DNA from: Proteles cristata cristata
Taxonomy: Eukaryota > Chordata > Mammalia > Carnivora > Hyaenidae
Length of the DNA stretch: 64,000 nt
NCBI GenBank assembly: GCA_017311185.1
Contig: JAESUZ010001291.1
Coordinates: forward strand, 248,001 to 312,000
Reading direction: 5' to 3'
Below the pieces are notes generated by a model. That model had not been told where the DNA came from. It made no database searches and saw only the letters and a list, made by a program, of their open reading frames with translations. Of the stretch, positions 20,958 to 32,225 are shown piece after piece. The position numbers and the translations under genes are program-made. Position 1 is the first letter of the stretch. Every line of letters starts with the position of its first letter.

Positions 20958-22860
20958 CAAAACTGATCTTAACTGGTAAAGCCATCACACCTGCAGCATC
21001 TATGTTTTTTCTAAAGAGACAACTGAGTATCATCCCTGTGCACATCAGTTTCTATTAACAGTCCCATAATAGTTGATCAAAAACAAATAAATAACAGGAT
21101 TTCAACATTAAAGCTGTCAACCGGTTGGTACAAATAACAGGTCTGGCATCTATGATCATGTCTGCCGGAAGCAGGGACAAATGCCTTACACATATGTACC
21201 ATTTCCACATATTTGAAATGAACAACAGGAGAAAGAGAATGGGTACGGGAGGGGAAACGGAGTAAAAGATTCTGTCTTTCTTCAATATGGAGTTTTCTGA
21301 TTGCCTGTTTTACACGCAGAATTTGGGGGTGAGTAGGTGAGGGGGATATCTGCCAAGATGGGATACTGGAGTAGATGTAGACAAGAAAAAGGGACCCGAG
21401 TAAAAAATAAAATAAAAAAAGGCCAGAGAAGAATGGCCTCAGCTGTATTTTCCATTAGCTACAATTTTATTCCTAATGGAGACATGTTTGGAATTCTGGA
21501 CAATATAAGTGAGTTTGTTCAAAAATCAATAATGTCAAGCTGACACTATAGAACATACAAAAATGTTTCCTTAATGGAACAAAAAAAAAAAAAAAAAAAA
21601 AGAAGCCTGAGTAAGCAGGAGGGGGTGAGGATCAGCACATCCCTTCTAAGGCCAAGTCCACTACAGGTGGTCCCAAGTTCTTAAGTTTAAAGAAAAGGCA
21701 AAATCACCAACACGTACACCTCATGTGATAATCAATCACCTAATGAAAAATGCTGCAAATAAATACACTTAGTATGGATTATGTCAGCTCTTCAATTAGG
21801 AATAAATTCACGGTCATTTGGAAAGCTGCTTTTAATGGTGTTCTTTGTGGCAACTTCTTTTCCCCCGACACTCCTCATCATCCCACCTTAAGCTATCAGT
21901 CCCCCAACAGTGAACCTAAGAAATCAATCTGCTAATGCATAATTTGTAAGGCTCCTCTGACTAACAAATGGATAATTGATTCCTTCACAAATGCTGTGTC
22001 CCCATGGACACGGAGTGGAATGAATAAGAACCAGAAGATGGATTTCATTTTTGTTCTCTGAGATCCACTAGCTAGCAAGCCCAACATCCACATGGTCAGC
22101 CATGCAGGCTCATGCTCTTTAGTCACAGTTAGCAAGCAAGCTGCACTTACATTACACGTGTGAAAAGCAAACGCCTGTTCTTTCATACTCGGGAAAAGCT
22201 CTTTTTACTGCTTATTTGGACCTCCCCTGATGATACACCCTGAGGTGAGCAAGACCGCCAGCTGGATTTAAGAAGTCTCTGAAAAATACACCTCCTTGTG
22301 GGTTTTCTGCAAATCTGCAAAGCAAACATCTATTTTCTCGCTGACTTATTCTATGGCCAGAACAACCTAACCTTTAACGATAAACTCTCAAATTTTCCTC
22401 TGTGGCTCTAAGATTTCATCTCGGGTTTTCAATACTCAATATCAGGCTTAAAGACAAGCTGACGGTCCACAGCTGGCAGTCATTTCCCCATGATCCTGAC
22501 CATAATACATTTTACCGTTCAAACGAGTATGCAAGAAAACAGTTTTCTTGTGAGGGGTTAAAGATGATCCTCCTCTCTCAGATTTAATAACTACATTAAT
22601 ATGAGGCTCTTGATACAATAATCCAGCTTTTAATGGACAGTGCTGTTTGTGTGGATGGAAGGAAAATACTCTGTCAGTAGCAATTCATTTCAACTTGAGA
22701 AATAATTAGAAAACGTAAGAAGCTACAAAGTTATTATTTTCCACTCTGAATAAACGGGGCGGGGGGGCGGGGAGTGGTGAAAGGGGGCACAAAGGTGTAA
22801 AAGTTACATTTCAAATTTTATACGATGATGCGGCTGAACTATTCCTTATTCTAAAATGAC
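20958..22860. other. SINE-poor intron block
   Basis: About 1.9 kb without a felid SINE. It contains a pure A run (21581-21601), otherwise apparently unique. Sequences around 21740-21960 and 22530-22720 are rich in TAAT and ATGCATAAT-type motifs. Candidate conserved non-coding DNA; see findings. Confidence 0.45.
21581..21601. repeat. A(21) homopolymer
   Basis: Twenty-one consecutive A residues not attached to a recognisable SINE body. Confidence 0.95.
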
Positions 22861-23054
22861 GAGATGACTGATCATCACTCAAAAGTTTATATTTTCAAAA
22901 ATATATCCTTTTTCAGGGAAATAGAAAAAAAAACTCCTAAAATTTATATGGAACCACAAAAGACTCCAAATAACCAAAGCAAGCTTGAGAAAGAAAAAGC
23001 TGGAGGCATCATACTTCCTGATTTCAAACTATGTTACAAAGCTCTATTGGTCAA

Positions 23055-23149
23055 ACAGAGCCTGGAGCCTGTTTCAGTCTGTGACTCCCTCTCTCTCTGA
23101 CCCTCCCCTGTTCACGCTGTCTCTCTCTCCTAGAAATAAATAAAACATT

Positions 23150-23150
<1 letters not shown>
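23055..23150 (+). repeat. SINEC_Fc, distal half only
   Basis: Begins abruptly at cagagcctggagcctgtttc, so the tRNA-like head is missing. It has the young-subtype body (agtctgtgactccctctctctctgaccc) and tail ctagaaataaataaaacatta, passing straight into (CA)n. Confidence 0.9.

Positions 23151-23151
<1 letters not shown>

Positions 23152-23211
<60 letters not shown>
23152..23211. repeat. (CA)30 microsatellite
   Basis: Sixty bases of uninterrupted CA directly following the truncated SINE tail. Confidence 0.97.
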
Positions 23212-23218
<7 letters not shown>

Positions 23219-24002
23219 TAAGAACTTAAAGGTAAGCTAGGAAACCCTAAAACTCCTAGAAGAAAACAGGGGGAAAACGTAGCTTCTTGACAGTCTTGGC
23301 AATGTTTTTTGTTTTGTTTTGTTTTGTATGTGACGACAAAAGAGCAAGTAACAGAACCAAAAATCAACAAGCAGAACCACAGCAGATTGAAAAGCCTCTG
23401 CACAGCAAAGAAATGGTCACCAACATGAAAAGGCGGGCAGCCTAAAGAATGGAAGGCAATATTTACAAGTCACAAATCTCATAAGGGGTTAATATTCAAA
23501 ATATACAAGCAATTCATACACCTCAACAGCAAGGAAACAATCTGACTTAAAAATGGGCAGAGGACCTAAATTGACATTTCTTCAAAGAAGACCTACAAAT
23601 GGCCATCAGGCCCGTGAAAGGTGCTCACCATCGCTAATCACCACGGAAATGCAAATCAAAACCACAATGAACTACCATCTCCTACCTGTTAGGAACAGCT
23701 ATTTATAACAGATACCAAATGCCCAGCAAGAATATGGAGAAAAGGGAACCTTAGTGCGGCTGTTGGTGGGAATGTAAATTGATACAGTTACTACGGAAAA
23801 CAGTGTGGGGATTCCTCAAACAATTAACACCAGAACTGCCACATGGTTCAGCAATCTCACTTCTAGGTATATATCCAGAGGAAATGAGTCAGGATCTCCA
23901 AGAGATCTATACCTCCACTCTCACTGAAGCATTATTAATAATAGGCAGGATATGGGAACAACCTTAGGGTCCACGGACACATGAATGCAAAAAGAAAATG
24001 TG

Positions 24003-24004
<2 letters not shown>

Positions 24005-24044
<40 letters not shown>
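24005..24044. repeat. (GT)20 microsatellite inside L1
   Basis: Sits where L1 normally carries a short gtatata run before the 'aatggaatattactcagcc' segment, here followed by agaacattatgcatcc. Confidence 0.95.
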
Positions 24045-24047
<3 letters not shown>

Positions 24048-24080
24048 ACATTATGCATCCATTAAAAAAAAAATCCTGCT

Positions 24081-24290
24081 GGGGTGCCTGGGTGGTTCAA
24101 TTGGCTAAGCGTCTGACTGCTGATTTCAGCTCAGGGCATGATCTTCTCTTTCATGGGATCGAGCGCCACATCAGGCTCTATGCTCAGTGTGGAGCCTGCT
24201 TGGGATTCTCTCTCTCTCCCTGCCCCCTCTCTGCCCCGCCCTCACTTGTGCTTTCTTTCTCTCTGAAAATAAATAAACACACAAAAAAAA
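24081..24290 (+). repeat. CAN SINE, older subtype, inserted in L1
   Basis: Copy from ggggtgcctgggtggttcaa to aataaataaacacacaaaaaaa. The L1 sequence tcctgct/cccctgct flanks it as an imperfect duplication, showing insertion into the already resident L1. Confidence 0.9.
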
Positions 24291-24739
24291 ACCCCTGCTG
24301 TTTACAACATCACAGAGGGACCTTGAGGGCATAAAGCTAAGTGAAATAAGTCATACAGAAAAAGACAAATATACTTTATGATCTCACTTGTATGTGGAAT
24401 CTAAAAACATCTAATTCACAGAAACTGAGTAAAATGGTGGCCGCAGGAGTTGGGGGTGAGGAAATAGGGAGATGTTGGTCAAAGGGATGAAGTCATAAGA
24501 TGAAGTTTAGGGGATCTGAGGTACCGTCTGAAGTACAATTAACAGTACTTACTTGAGACCTGTTTTAAGAGTTAACACCCTCACCATAACAACATCATCA
24601 AACGATAATCCTGTGAGGCCAAAGCTATTCTTACCGTGGTAAATATTTTGAAATATATCTGTGTATCAGATCATAAGACTCTACAGCATAAACTTGCATA
24701 ACATTATACATCAATTACACTGTAATAAAGCATGAAGAA

Positions 24740-25501
24740 ATGAAGTCACATATTCTCAAAGTACTAACCTATTATATAAGCAAAGCTGATCTCTAAGTGA
24801 AAAGTGGTTTAAGTAATACCTTTAGTTATAACATGGTAGTTAAAATGCTGGACATACTGATGGCTATTTTAGTGAGACACAATTACTGGTCTGCTTTTTG
24901 AGGTAATGTCCACTGTATTCCTAGTGCAGGGACTCCGAATCACTCCCCCAATATCATCATCTACTGAAGGTGTTCTTCAGTGACTTCAATCTGGCCGCTA
25001 TGCTTTGAGTCGCTTTATGGTTTATCAAGCTTTCCTCTGATGCTGCAAAACGGAGTACCTATAAAATGATCACCTTAAAACACAGAGTACACGGTCTATA
25101 TTTCCTGACAGCCTTAATAAATATTCTATAACTTCCACAAGAATACAAATTGGTAGGAAAAAAATAACTTAAGTATCTCTAATTTGTCACTTAGATTGAG
25201 CTTGCATGAGCTTCAATTTGGAGATCAAAAGCTGAAACTCCCTATTACAAAAACAATGTCCCTAGAAAATGATTTCAACTCTGACACCTTGAAAATTAGA
25301 AGAAGAGAAAAACTCATCTGGGAACGAGCAGAGTGGAAAGAAGTTCTCAAGAAGAGTCACTGTGTTGGAAAAGAAAAGGATTTTGTCCATTCATAGTGTC
25401 ATGACTGTTTTAACACTTGAGCTCAAATCTGCATTTGTAGGAATACTTATAAATCAGCCTTTGAGCACCACTGAAACATTCCTAAATACTGTAACCTCTT
25501 T
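24740..25501. other. Intron, nothing recognised
   Basis: Unique AT-rich sequence; a 70-codon open frame at 25184-25396 has no recognisable features. Confidence 0.4.
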
Positions 25502-25720
25502 TTTTTTTTAAAGTTTATTTATTAGAGACAGTGAGATAGAGAGAGAGAGAGACAGAGAGACAGAGAGAGAAAGAGAGAGAGGGAGAGAGAGAATCCCAAG
25601 CAGACTCTACACGGTCAGTGCAGAGCCCTATGCGGGACTTGAACCCATGAACTGCGAGATCATGACCTGAGCTGAAATCAAGAGTGAGATGCTTAACTGA
25701 CTGAGCCACCTAGGTGCCCC
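25502..25720 (-). repeat. CAN SINE, older subtype with GA expansion
   Basis: Reverse copy from ttttttttaaagtttatttatt to gagccacctaggtgcccc. The GA-rich body is lengthened (25533-25592). Flanks taaatactgtaacct and taagtactttaacct form an imperfect duplication. Confidence 0.9.
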
Positions 25721-28400
25721 TAAGTACTTTAACCTTTTAAGAGTACCCTCAAATTAGGAGTTTTAACCTCCTCCCCCAGAAGACCACGCTGGTTGTGACT
25801 TCAATGCTGTAAACTGATAGCGGCATTTGCAATCCCACTCAACCCCTTTAAGCCCAGGCTGCTGCCCGCGCCTGATGCCCGGCCCCCACGGCCCCAGGCA
25901 CGGCCCGCCGGTGAAAGGCTCCCCCTGCAACCTCAGACGGTGCAGCCTCCCAGAGGCAGGAGCACGGAACGGCCTTCCAGCCTGCGGAAGACTTATTACA
26001 CGGACGTCCGCCCTCTAAATCCTAACAACCTTTAAAAGCACCGGGAGGATCTGGAAGGGACTGCCTCCTAGGACGCCGGCGTGCTGCTGATTCCTAGAGC
26101 TGTTTTCCTTTTGCTAAACGTCAGTGTCTGCCGGTGCCTTCCACATCCCCGCACACAACGGGGCCTCGACACAGCCCTTCACAAGCTGGGCACCGATTAA
26201 AACACCGCTTCGGTAAAAGCGAAAACCAGGCTTCTGGTCAACTTCTACCATGTATTTATTCCGTTGGCTTTCATTCACCTGCCAGCGGCTGTGCCAGAAG
26301 CCCGGGGAAGGGGGTCCTTGCCCTTACGAGGCGTGCAAACCCCGGAAGCGCTGGTCAGGCTTAAGGCCGTGACCTCCGGGGGGCTGCTCCGAATGTGCAG
26401 CTCCCCTCTGTCCTTGAAGGCCGAGCGCGGTTTCCCCAGAGCACGCGACGCCACTGGCTGGGCAATCCAGAGCGGACACTTTGGAGAAGTCTCCCTGGGA
26501 CGCCTCGGTGGAAACCCGAATAGGAAATCAGTCTGAGCAACAGCGTGAGGAGCTGGCAAAGTTTCTCTTTCCAGTGCCCTGTGCTAGAAGAACTGCTGAG
26601 CGCCTGCTGGCTCCCGGATACTGTGTCGCGCTTGAGACGCCGTCGTACAACAATTTGTGTCGCCAGAACACCACCATTAGGAACAAACGTCTCTTACATA
26701 CATAAATGACCTGGAAAGAAATACAACAGACAGTTTTCAAACCGGTGAAATACAATGTATGAAGTTTGATAAGGAAAAAAAATATCCGTTCTTCCACTGA
26801 GTTAATAATCTCCTTATGTATACGTGTAGCCAACAAAGGAGCAAAGGAAGGAGTGACAGAAAAAGGAAAGCTGGGTCCGGGACAGAAACACGAAGCCATC
26901 TGGGCACTGCACGGGAATAACGCAGAAGAAAAACAACAATAAATGCATTTAACAAAGGGTAACTAATGTTACCAAAACGGCTCCAAGATTCGAGGAGGAT
27001 GAAGCAAAGAATGGACCAGCGGCGCCTGCCTGCAAGGCGTCTGCGGACAGAGGCGGTGACACTCCTGCTTTAGCATCTAGCGCCTTACGTTCCAGATCGC
27101 TATTCATGCTAAGCAGCTCCACAGCCACGGGCCTGAGACCAGGGGCCGCGTTCTATCATTCTCTAGAGCCCCTGCACCTCCTGACAAAAGCTTTACTGAA
27201 GGAGTAAGAAGCAATCGGTGAATTAAGACGGAAAGGGCATGCTTCCTTGGGGGCCATGGAGAAAGCGGTCACGAAGACAGCGGGCCGCCGGGCATTCCAA
27301 AGGCAAAGACAGGAACGCACATTCCAGCAAGAGGAAACCGACAAGGCCTGGATGTGGCGCAGGCCAGAGCGAGCGGGGACGCTGGAGCGGAGACAGCGGA
27401 AGCCTGAGGGCTGAAGAGAGGGGCTCTGTTTTATTCCGCGCCGTCACGGGAGCAGCGAGAAGGGTTTCCGGGGAGAGAAGCAAAATCCAAGCACCTCTGG
27501 GGCGATGACTCGGGCAGCTGTGTGAAGGATGGACTGGGGGGGCGGGGGGTGAGGCAGGGAGACTGGCTGGGTTTCCCCGCAGTAACCCAGGGGAGATCCA
27601 GTAAGGGCTCTGACCAAGAGTGGGGGCTCTATAAAGAGCGAGCAAAAGCACGAAGAAGCTCAGAAAAGGATCTAGGGGATGTACGAGGTAATGGAGGCAC
27701 ATGAGGGAGGGTCAGCATCACAGAGATGGAAGCAAACCCCAAGGGGGGAAGAGGCCGGGGCCTCCTGAAGACAGGGTATCCGTCAGGGACCTGGAGGGGC
27801 CTCGTCTTTGCAGTTTGGAGAAGACGGGCTTTTTCCTGGCCACAGGATTTAGATTCAGAAAGAGACTATAGCTCCTCGGGCCCACTCAAGCCGCCAGATA
27901 AAGGAACGCGCACTTCTGGAAGACACATGGTCTAATTCAAAGGCAGGACCTTGCTGGAGGCAGTTTGGTGCTGTCAGGCCAGGGAGCCAGGACCCAGCAG
28001 GGAAGGAGCAGGGTGGTTCCTTCTGTCCCAACAGTAATTCATGACACAGAGGCATCCATGCATCGTATGAGCCAACTTGTCTGTTACTTCGCATAATTAT
28101 TTAGTGTAGAAATAAACCCTGATGTTTTACTACGCAGGTAAATCTGGCTGAAGGGGGACACAATGAGTAAGGTGTCCTCTGCATGCGGCCACGGCCCCGA
28201 GGTTCCCAGCCTACAGGGTTCTAATGCTACAATTCTAGAAAACAAAATTCATGTTTTTTCCCCCCAGAGCACATTGCCATGAGCATAAAATAAGTTTTTT
28301 CTATAAGAGTTAGTATAACAGAAATGCGGCTATCATCCCTGTAACTGTACGACTATAGAGAAAGAACAAGCATATTACTATTCTTTAAAAGTAAGTCTTA
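25721..28400. other. SINE-free, CpG-richer intron block
   Basis: About 2.7 kb without a felid SINE. Stretches 25850-26670 and 27010-27560 carry many CpG dinucleotides for an intron. From 27170 the sequence turns GA-rich and resembles the dispersed repeat also seen near 36, 37 and 47 kb. No splice-flanked coding segment was recognised. Confidence 0.45.
27170..27760 (+). repeat. GA/GC-rich ancient dispersed repeat, copy 1
   Basis: Purine-rich 'gaagg/ggag' texture with ggaaagggcatg, ctggagcggag, and tgtgtgaaggatggactgggggg, similar in order to segments at 36230-36820, 37320-37760 and 46500-48150. Family not named. Confidence 0.4.
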
Positions 28401-28583
28401 GGGGCATCTGGGTGGCTCACTCGGTTAAGCGCCAACTTCGGCTCAAGCCATGATCTCGCAGTTTGTGACTTCGAGCTCCGTGTCGGGCTCTGGGCTGACA
28501 GCTCAGAGCCTGGAGTTTACCTCAGATCCTGTGCCTCCTCCCCACGTGCGCCCTCACTCTCTCTCTCAAAAATAAAAAAAAAA
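28401..28583 (+). repeat. SINEC_Fc, diverged
   Basis: Copy from ggggcatctgggtggctcac to caaaaataaaaaaaaaac, with a shortened body. Confidence 0.9.
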
Positions 28584-28779
28584 CATGACAAAACATTGTT
28601 TTAATTAAGTCGTAGAGGGCTCCCCCTCGACCGGCCAAGTCCTAAGCATCTGCTATCGCAGACCTTGAAGGACAAACTTCATTAACAAAAGCAGGTGCAG
28701 AAAGCCCGAGAGCGCAAATCCACGCCAACCGCAGAGCGGTGTGGACACATTGCCAGAGCCCACAGATAATCCTGCATCT

Positions 28780-29002
28780 TTTTTTTTTTTTAATGTTTTT
28801 TTTTTTTTATTTCTAGGAGAGAGAGAGAGACAGCGTGAGCAGGGGAGGGTCAGAGAGAGAGGGAGTCACGGACTGAAACAGGCTCCAGGCTCTGAGCTGG
28901 CAGTCAGCACAGAGCCCGACGCGGGGCTCGAACCCACGAACCGCGAGATCATGACCCAAGCGAAAGTCGGACGCCTAACCGACTAAGCCACCCAGGCGTC
29001 CC
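28780..29002 (-). repeat. SINEC_Fc, young subtype
   Basis: Reverse copy from the poly-T start to taagccacccaggcgtccc; ctgcatc flanks both ends (near 28772 and 29007) as a likely duplication. The body gtcacggactgaaacagg is the young type. Confidence 0.94.
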
Positions 29003-29559
29003 ATTTCTGCATCATTTCTTGACCGGCACGTTCCTAATACCTTGATGATAAAGGAAAAATCTGGTGGGAGCCAAGATGTTCTTACCTCCTTCTTTCACTT
29101 ATAATAATGGATAATAAGAAACAGCAACAAAGCTAATGTACTCTATTTGCCTAAAAACAGCATTTGAGAAAGTAAAGGCTTGGTGCTTCCGTGGGTTTGG
29201 GGGGAGGGGAGAATCACTTGCCTAAAAAGGCTGGCACGTACGGTTTAAATAACAGAGACCGAGTTATTAATCGGATAGAAAATGCCTAACTTATTTTTCA
29301 TAAAGAGGAGGAAAGACCATTTAAACTTTCACCAGTGCGACTGTACTCTCGCTACGGAGACTGTCAGAATGCTCCCCAGCGTAAAAGCATGGCTTTCTCA
29401 ATTCTCCATCAGGGCACTTTCCCAAGTAGATGGCATTCTCTCACCAGTTCTCAAAAAGAGCACCTTGTAAACTAAGTTGTGAGGTCTCTCACACTGCAAA
29501 GAAATTCCTGAAGTCAACTCGCCGGACCTGCACTGGGGACCTGTTTGTGACACACTATG
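29003..29559. other. Intron, nothing recognised
   Basis: Unique sequence with no SINE or exon signal. Confidence 0.4.
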
Positions 29560-29573
29560 AAAGGTACCTGATG

Positions 29574-29775
29574 GGGGCGCCTGGGCAGCTCAGTCGGTTG
29601 AGCGTCCGACTTCGGCTCAGGTCTTGATCTCACGGTTCGTGGGTTTGAGCCCCATGACGGGCTCTGTGCTGACAGCTCAGAGCCTGGAGCCTGCCTCGGA
29701 TTCTGTGTGTCCCTCTCTCTCTGCCCCTCCCCTGCTCACACTGTCTGTCTGTCTCTCTCTCTCAGAAATAAGAAA
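29574..29775 (+). repeat. SINEC_Fc
   Basis: Copy from ggggcgcctgggcagctcag to agaaataagaaaaa. Flanks aaaggtacctgatg and aaaagtacccgacg are a duplication with a few differences, so it is of intermediate age. Confidence 0.93.
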
Positions 29776-29851
29776 AAAAGTACCCGACGCCCCAAATAAA
29801 CAAAGGATCAGATGGAGCAGCCAGCAAAATCAGTCTAAAAATGGGAGTATT

Positions 29852-30090
29852 GGGGCGCCTGGGTGGCTTAGTCGGTTAGGCGTCCGACTTTCGCTTAGGT
29901 CATGATCTCGCGGTTCGTGAGTTCGAGCCCCACGTCGGGCTCTGTCCCAGCTGACTGCCAGCTCAGAGCCTCAAGAGCCTGTTTCAGAGTCTGTCACTCC
30001 CTCTCTCTCTGACCCTCCCCTGCGCACGCTGTCTCCTCTCTCCTAGAAATAAATAAAACATTAAAAAAAAAGAAATTAAAAAAAAAAGTT
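29852..30090 (+). repeat. SINEC_Fc, young subtype with perfect TSD
   Basis: Full-length copy; duplication taaaaatgggagtatt (16 bp) at 29836-29851 and 30091-30106. It lies 60 bp after another SINE in the same orientation. Tail has two A runs separated by gaaatt. Confidence 0.97.
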
Positions 30091-30289
30091 TAAAAATGGG
30101 AGTATTAAGTTTCTCTTTCTTCTCTTTTTTCCGTTTTTTCCTTTCCTCTGTTTCTCCCCCTTCTATTTTTGCATGTCCTATACACCATGAACACTGTTAA
30201 AGCCCATCATATAAATGAATTAAAAAAAATAACAGCTCTCTTCCTGAAGTGCCGTAAATGCTGGGGCAATCAGACGCTTGGCCTGATCC

Positions 30290-30475
30290 CATTCCTCATG
30301 GTAGTTAATACTGAGCCTTGCACCAAACACTTTACATGCCGATCTCAAATAATCCTCAAATGAATCATACTGCCCAGGGGGGAGACTATGCTCTACATTT
30401 CAGAGAAAGAAAGTGCAAGAAAGGTTAAGCAGCATGCCTAAACTACTGAACGCGGTGCAAGAACGGAAGCCAGGA
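30290..30475 (+). repeat. MIR
   Basis: Ordered motifs gagccttgcaccaaacactttacatgcc, ctcaaataatcctcaaatgaatcat, gagactatgctctacatttcagagaaag, ggttaagcagcatgcctaaac, gaacggaagccagg. Confidence 0.75.
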
Positions 30476-30479
30476 GACG

Positions 30480-31032
30480 CACCCCACACCCGGCTGGCGG
30501 CCACAGCACCTCGCCGCCTCTCTCCCGCCTCAGGACCACAACCTCCCACCCCCAGAGCCTGGCCAGCCTCCCTCCTGCTGGGCATTACGCCCATCAGCCT
30601 TCATCTCCGACCACCCACCAGTGCTTCTCTTTCCACCGCTGTTCTGGGGTAGCTGCACTTCCAATAATGCAACCGAGTCAAAACTTTCAGGGGAAAGAAA
30701 ATGAGAAACTGGTAGGCTCAGGGGGTAGGAAATTTTTGTAGACAGATTTTGTTCCTGGCAAGGGAAGAACGACAGACTCCATCTTCATACCAAGGAATAA
30801 ATCCTTCTCCTCATAGCACAGTGAGATTTTTTTTTCTTGAGGAAGAAGAGAAAGTTAAGTGTGAGAAGGAAAACTTTATACACAGCAGGACAGCTTTATG
30901 ACTCTCCAAAGATTCAAACAAATTTTTCTCCCCAAAGACATAAAAACATGGACTCTAAATGAGAAGATTAATATAATGGCTGCAATCAGATAAAAAACTT
31001 CTGAGCTGAAATACCACAAAGGTGGAATTAAA
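30480..31032. other. Intron, nothing recognised
   Basis: Starts C-rich (30480-30650), then AT-rich. No splice-supported exon. Confidence 0.4.
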
Positions 31033-31044
31033 CGATAAAGATAA

Positions 31045-31225
31045 GCGTGCCTGGGTGGCTCAGGTTTCATGATCTCATGGCTGTGTGAGTTCGAGCCCCA
31101 TATCGGCTCTGTGCTGATGGTGCAGAGCCTGCTTGGGATTCTCTCTCTCCCTCTCTCTCTACCTTTCCCCTGCTCACGCTGTCTCTTTCAAAATAAATAA
31201 ATAAAACTTAGAAAAATTTTTTAAA
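31045..31225 (+). repeat. SINEC_Fc with internal deletion, TSD intact
   Basis: Head cgtgcctgggtggctcagg jumps directly to tttcatgatctcatgg, so about 25 bases between the A box and B box are missing. Duplication gataaagataa is at 31034-31044 and 31226-31236. Confidence 0.92.
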
Positions 31226-31236
31226 GATAAAGATAA

Positions 31237-31840
31237 ACAGACTCGAAGGCATCTGTCCCTGTTTCTGGCAAGGAGATGTGTCCAGGCTCTTCTGTCTGCC
31301 ACTTGAGGAGGCCAATTCCCTGGCCCACCACCAGCGTCTCTGTCTGCTACTCAGCAGACTTTTAAAAGTTTTGCTGAATAGAAGAGGGTAAAATGGTATC
31401 TTATGATTGAGATAATGCCACATTTTCCTGATTATCCCAGGAGTACTAGAGAAATTGCTGTCTTTTCATGGGGTTATTGGAGACATCTGGGCTTCTCCAT
31501 CTGAGAATTTCCTGTTCATCTGTTTGTCCAGTTTCTTTCCAGGGGTTGTGTGTGTTTTCCTTATTGATCTATAAGAGCTCATTGTAGAAGTGACATTTGA
31601 ACAAAAATATGTAATTAAAATAGACTATAAGCACCTTATGATTACAGGTTTTATAGAACTTAAAAAATCAAAACAAGTGAATGAACAAAACCAATGAAGT
31701 TCAGATTTAAAGTACTAAGGGAGGGTGAAAATGCACACTGTACTAAGAGCAAATCATCAGTATTTCATTTGATAGAAAGATGTATTGGCAAGTGTTAAAT
31801 CTGACTTGCTGGTGACTTCTGATTCTGAGCCATCACATGA
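31237..31840. other. Intron, nothing recognised
   Basis: Unique sequence. Part around 31430-31600 (tctgtttgtccagtttctttccaggggttg) weakly suggests an old L1 3' piece in reverse. Confidence 0.35.
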
Positions 31841-31849
31841 TCCTCCCTG

Positions 31850-32225
31850 ACCAACGTTGTTATTTTTCCTTGTAAACGGTGAACTTTTTAATTACAAATC
31901 AATTTAGAACTTTACACAGATACTGACAGAGTATATGAACTAACAATCCTCAAAAGAGTAAACAGCCTCATTAGTAACCAGAAAAATACAAAGTAAATCA
32001 ATACATTCCCGTTTTCTGGAAATCTACGCGGCAAAGAATTTCTGAATGAGAACGCCTAACGCTGGAGACAAGATACAGTAGCACATTCTCATACGGGGGC
32101 TGCTAGGAGTAGTTTGGCATCATCTAAGTACACTGAAATGCAGCAATCTGTAGGAAAACTGTAAAAGTGTTCACGGTCTTGAACCAGTGATTTCACCTCA
32201 AAGGATGTGTTCAAAGGAAAATTCA
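31850..32225 (+). repeat. Very old L1 fragment
   Basis: Degraded sense L1 landmarks: cctcattagtaaccagaaaaatacaaagtaaatc, tggagacaagatacagtagcacattctcatacggggg, ttgaaccagtgatttcacctc. Matches the L1 ORF2 C-terminal region in order only. Confidence 0.5.

Larger units (their letters stand above)
22905..24740 (+). repeat. L1 ORF2 3' part and 3' UTR, interrupted
   Basis: Sense-strand L1. The 22930-23050 part encodes a degraded ORF2 C-terminal motif (TPKIYMEPQKTPNNQSK, AGGIILPDFKLCYKALL). From 23220 come further landmarks: gaaaagcctctgcacagcaaagaaatgg, gggttaatattcaaaatatacaag, gctgttggtgggaatgtaaattg, cttctaggtatatatccagag, then gtgaaataagtcatacagaaaaagacaaat. It is broken by a truncated SINE with (CA)n at 23055-23211, a (GT)n run and a SINE at 24081-24290. 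Sequence is missing between the two ORF2 parts. Confidence 0.88.

Noticed and set aside
27223..27702. Open frame of 159 codons on the minus strand, the longest in the window
   Set aside because: It lies in GC/GA-rich repeat-like DNA, is proline- and leucine-rich from base composition, has no recognisable domain, and no splice or promoter context.
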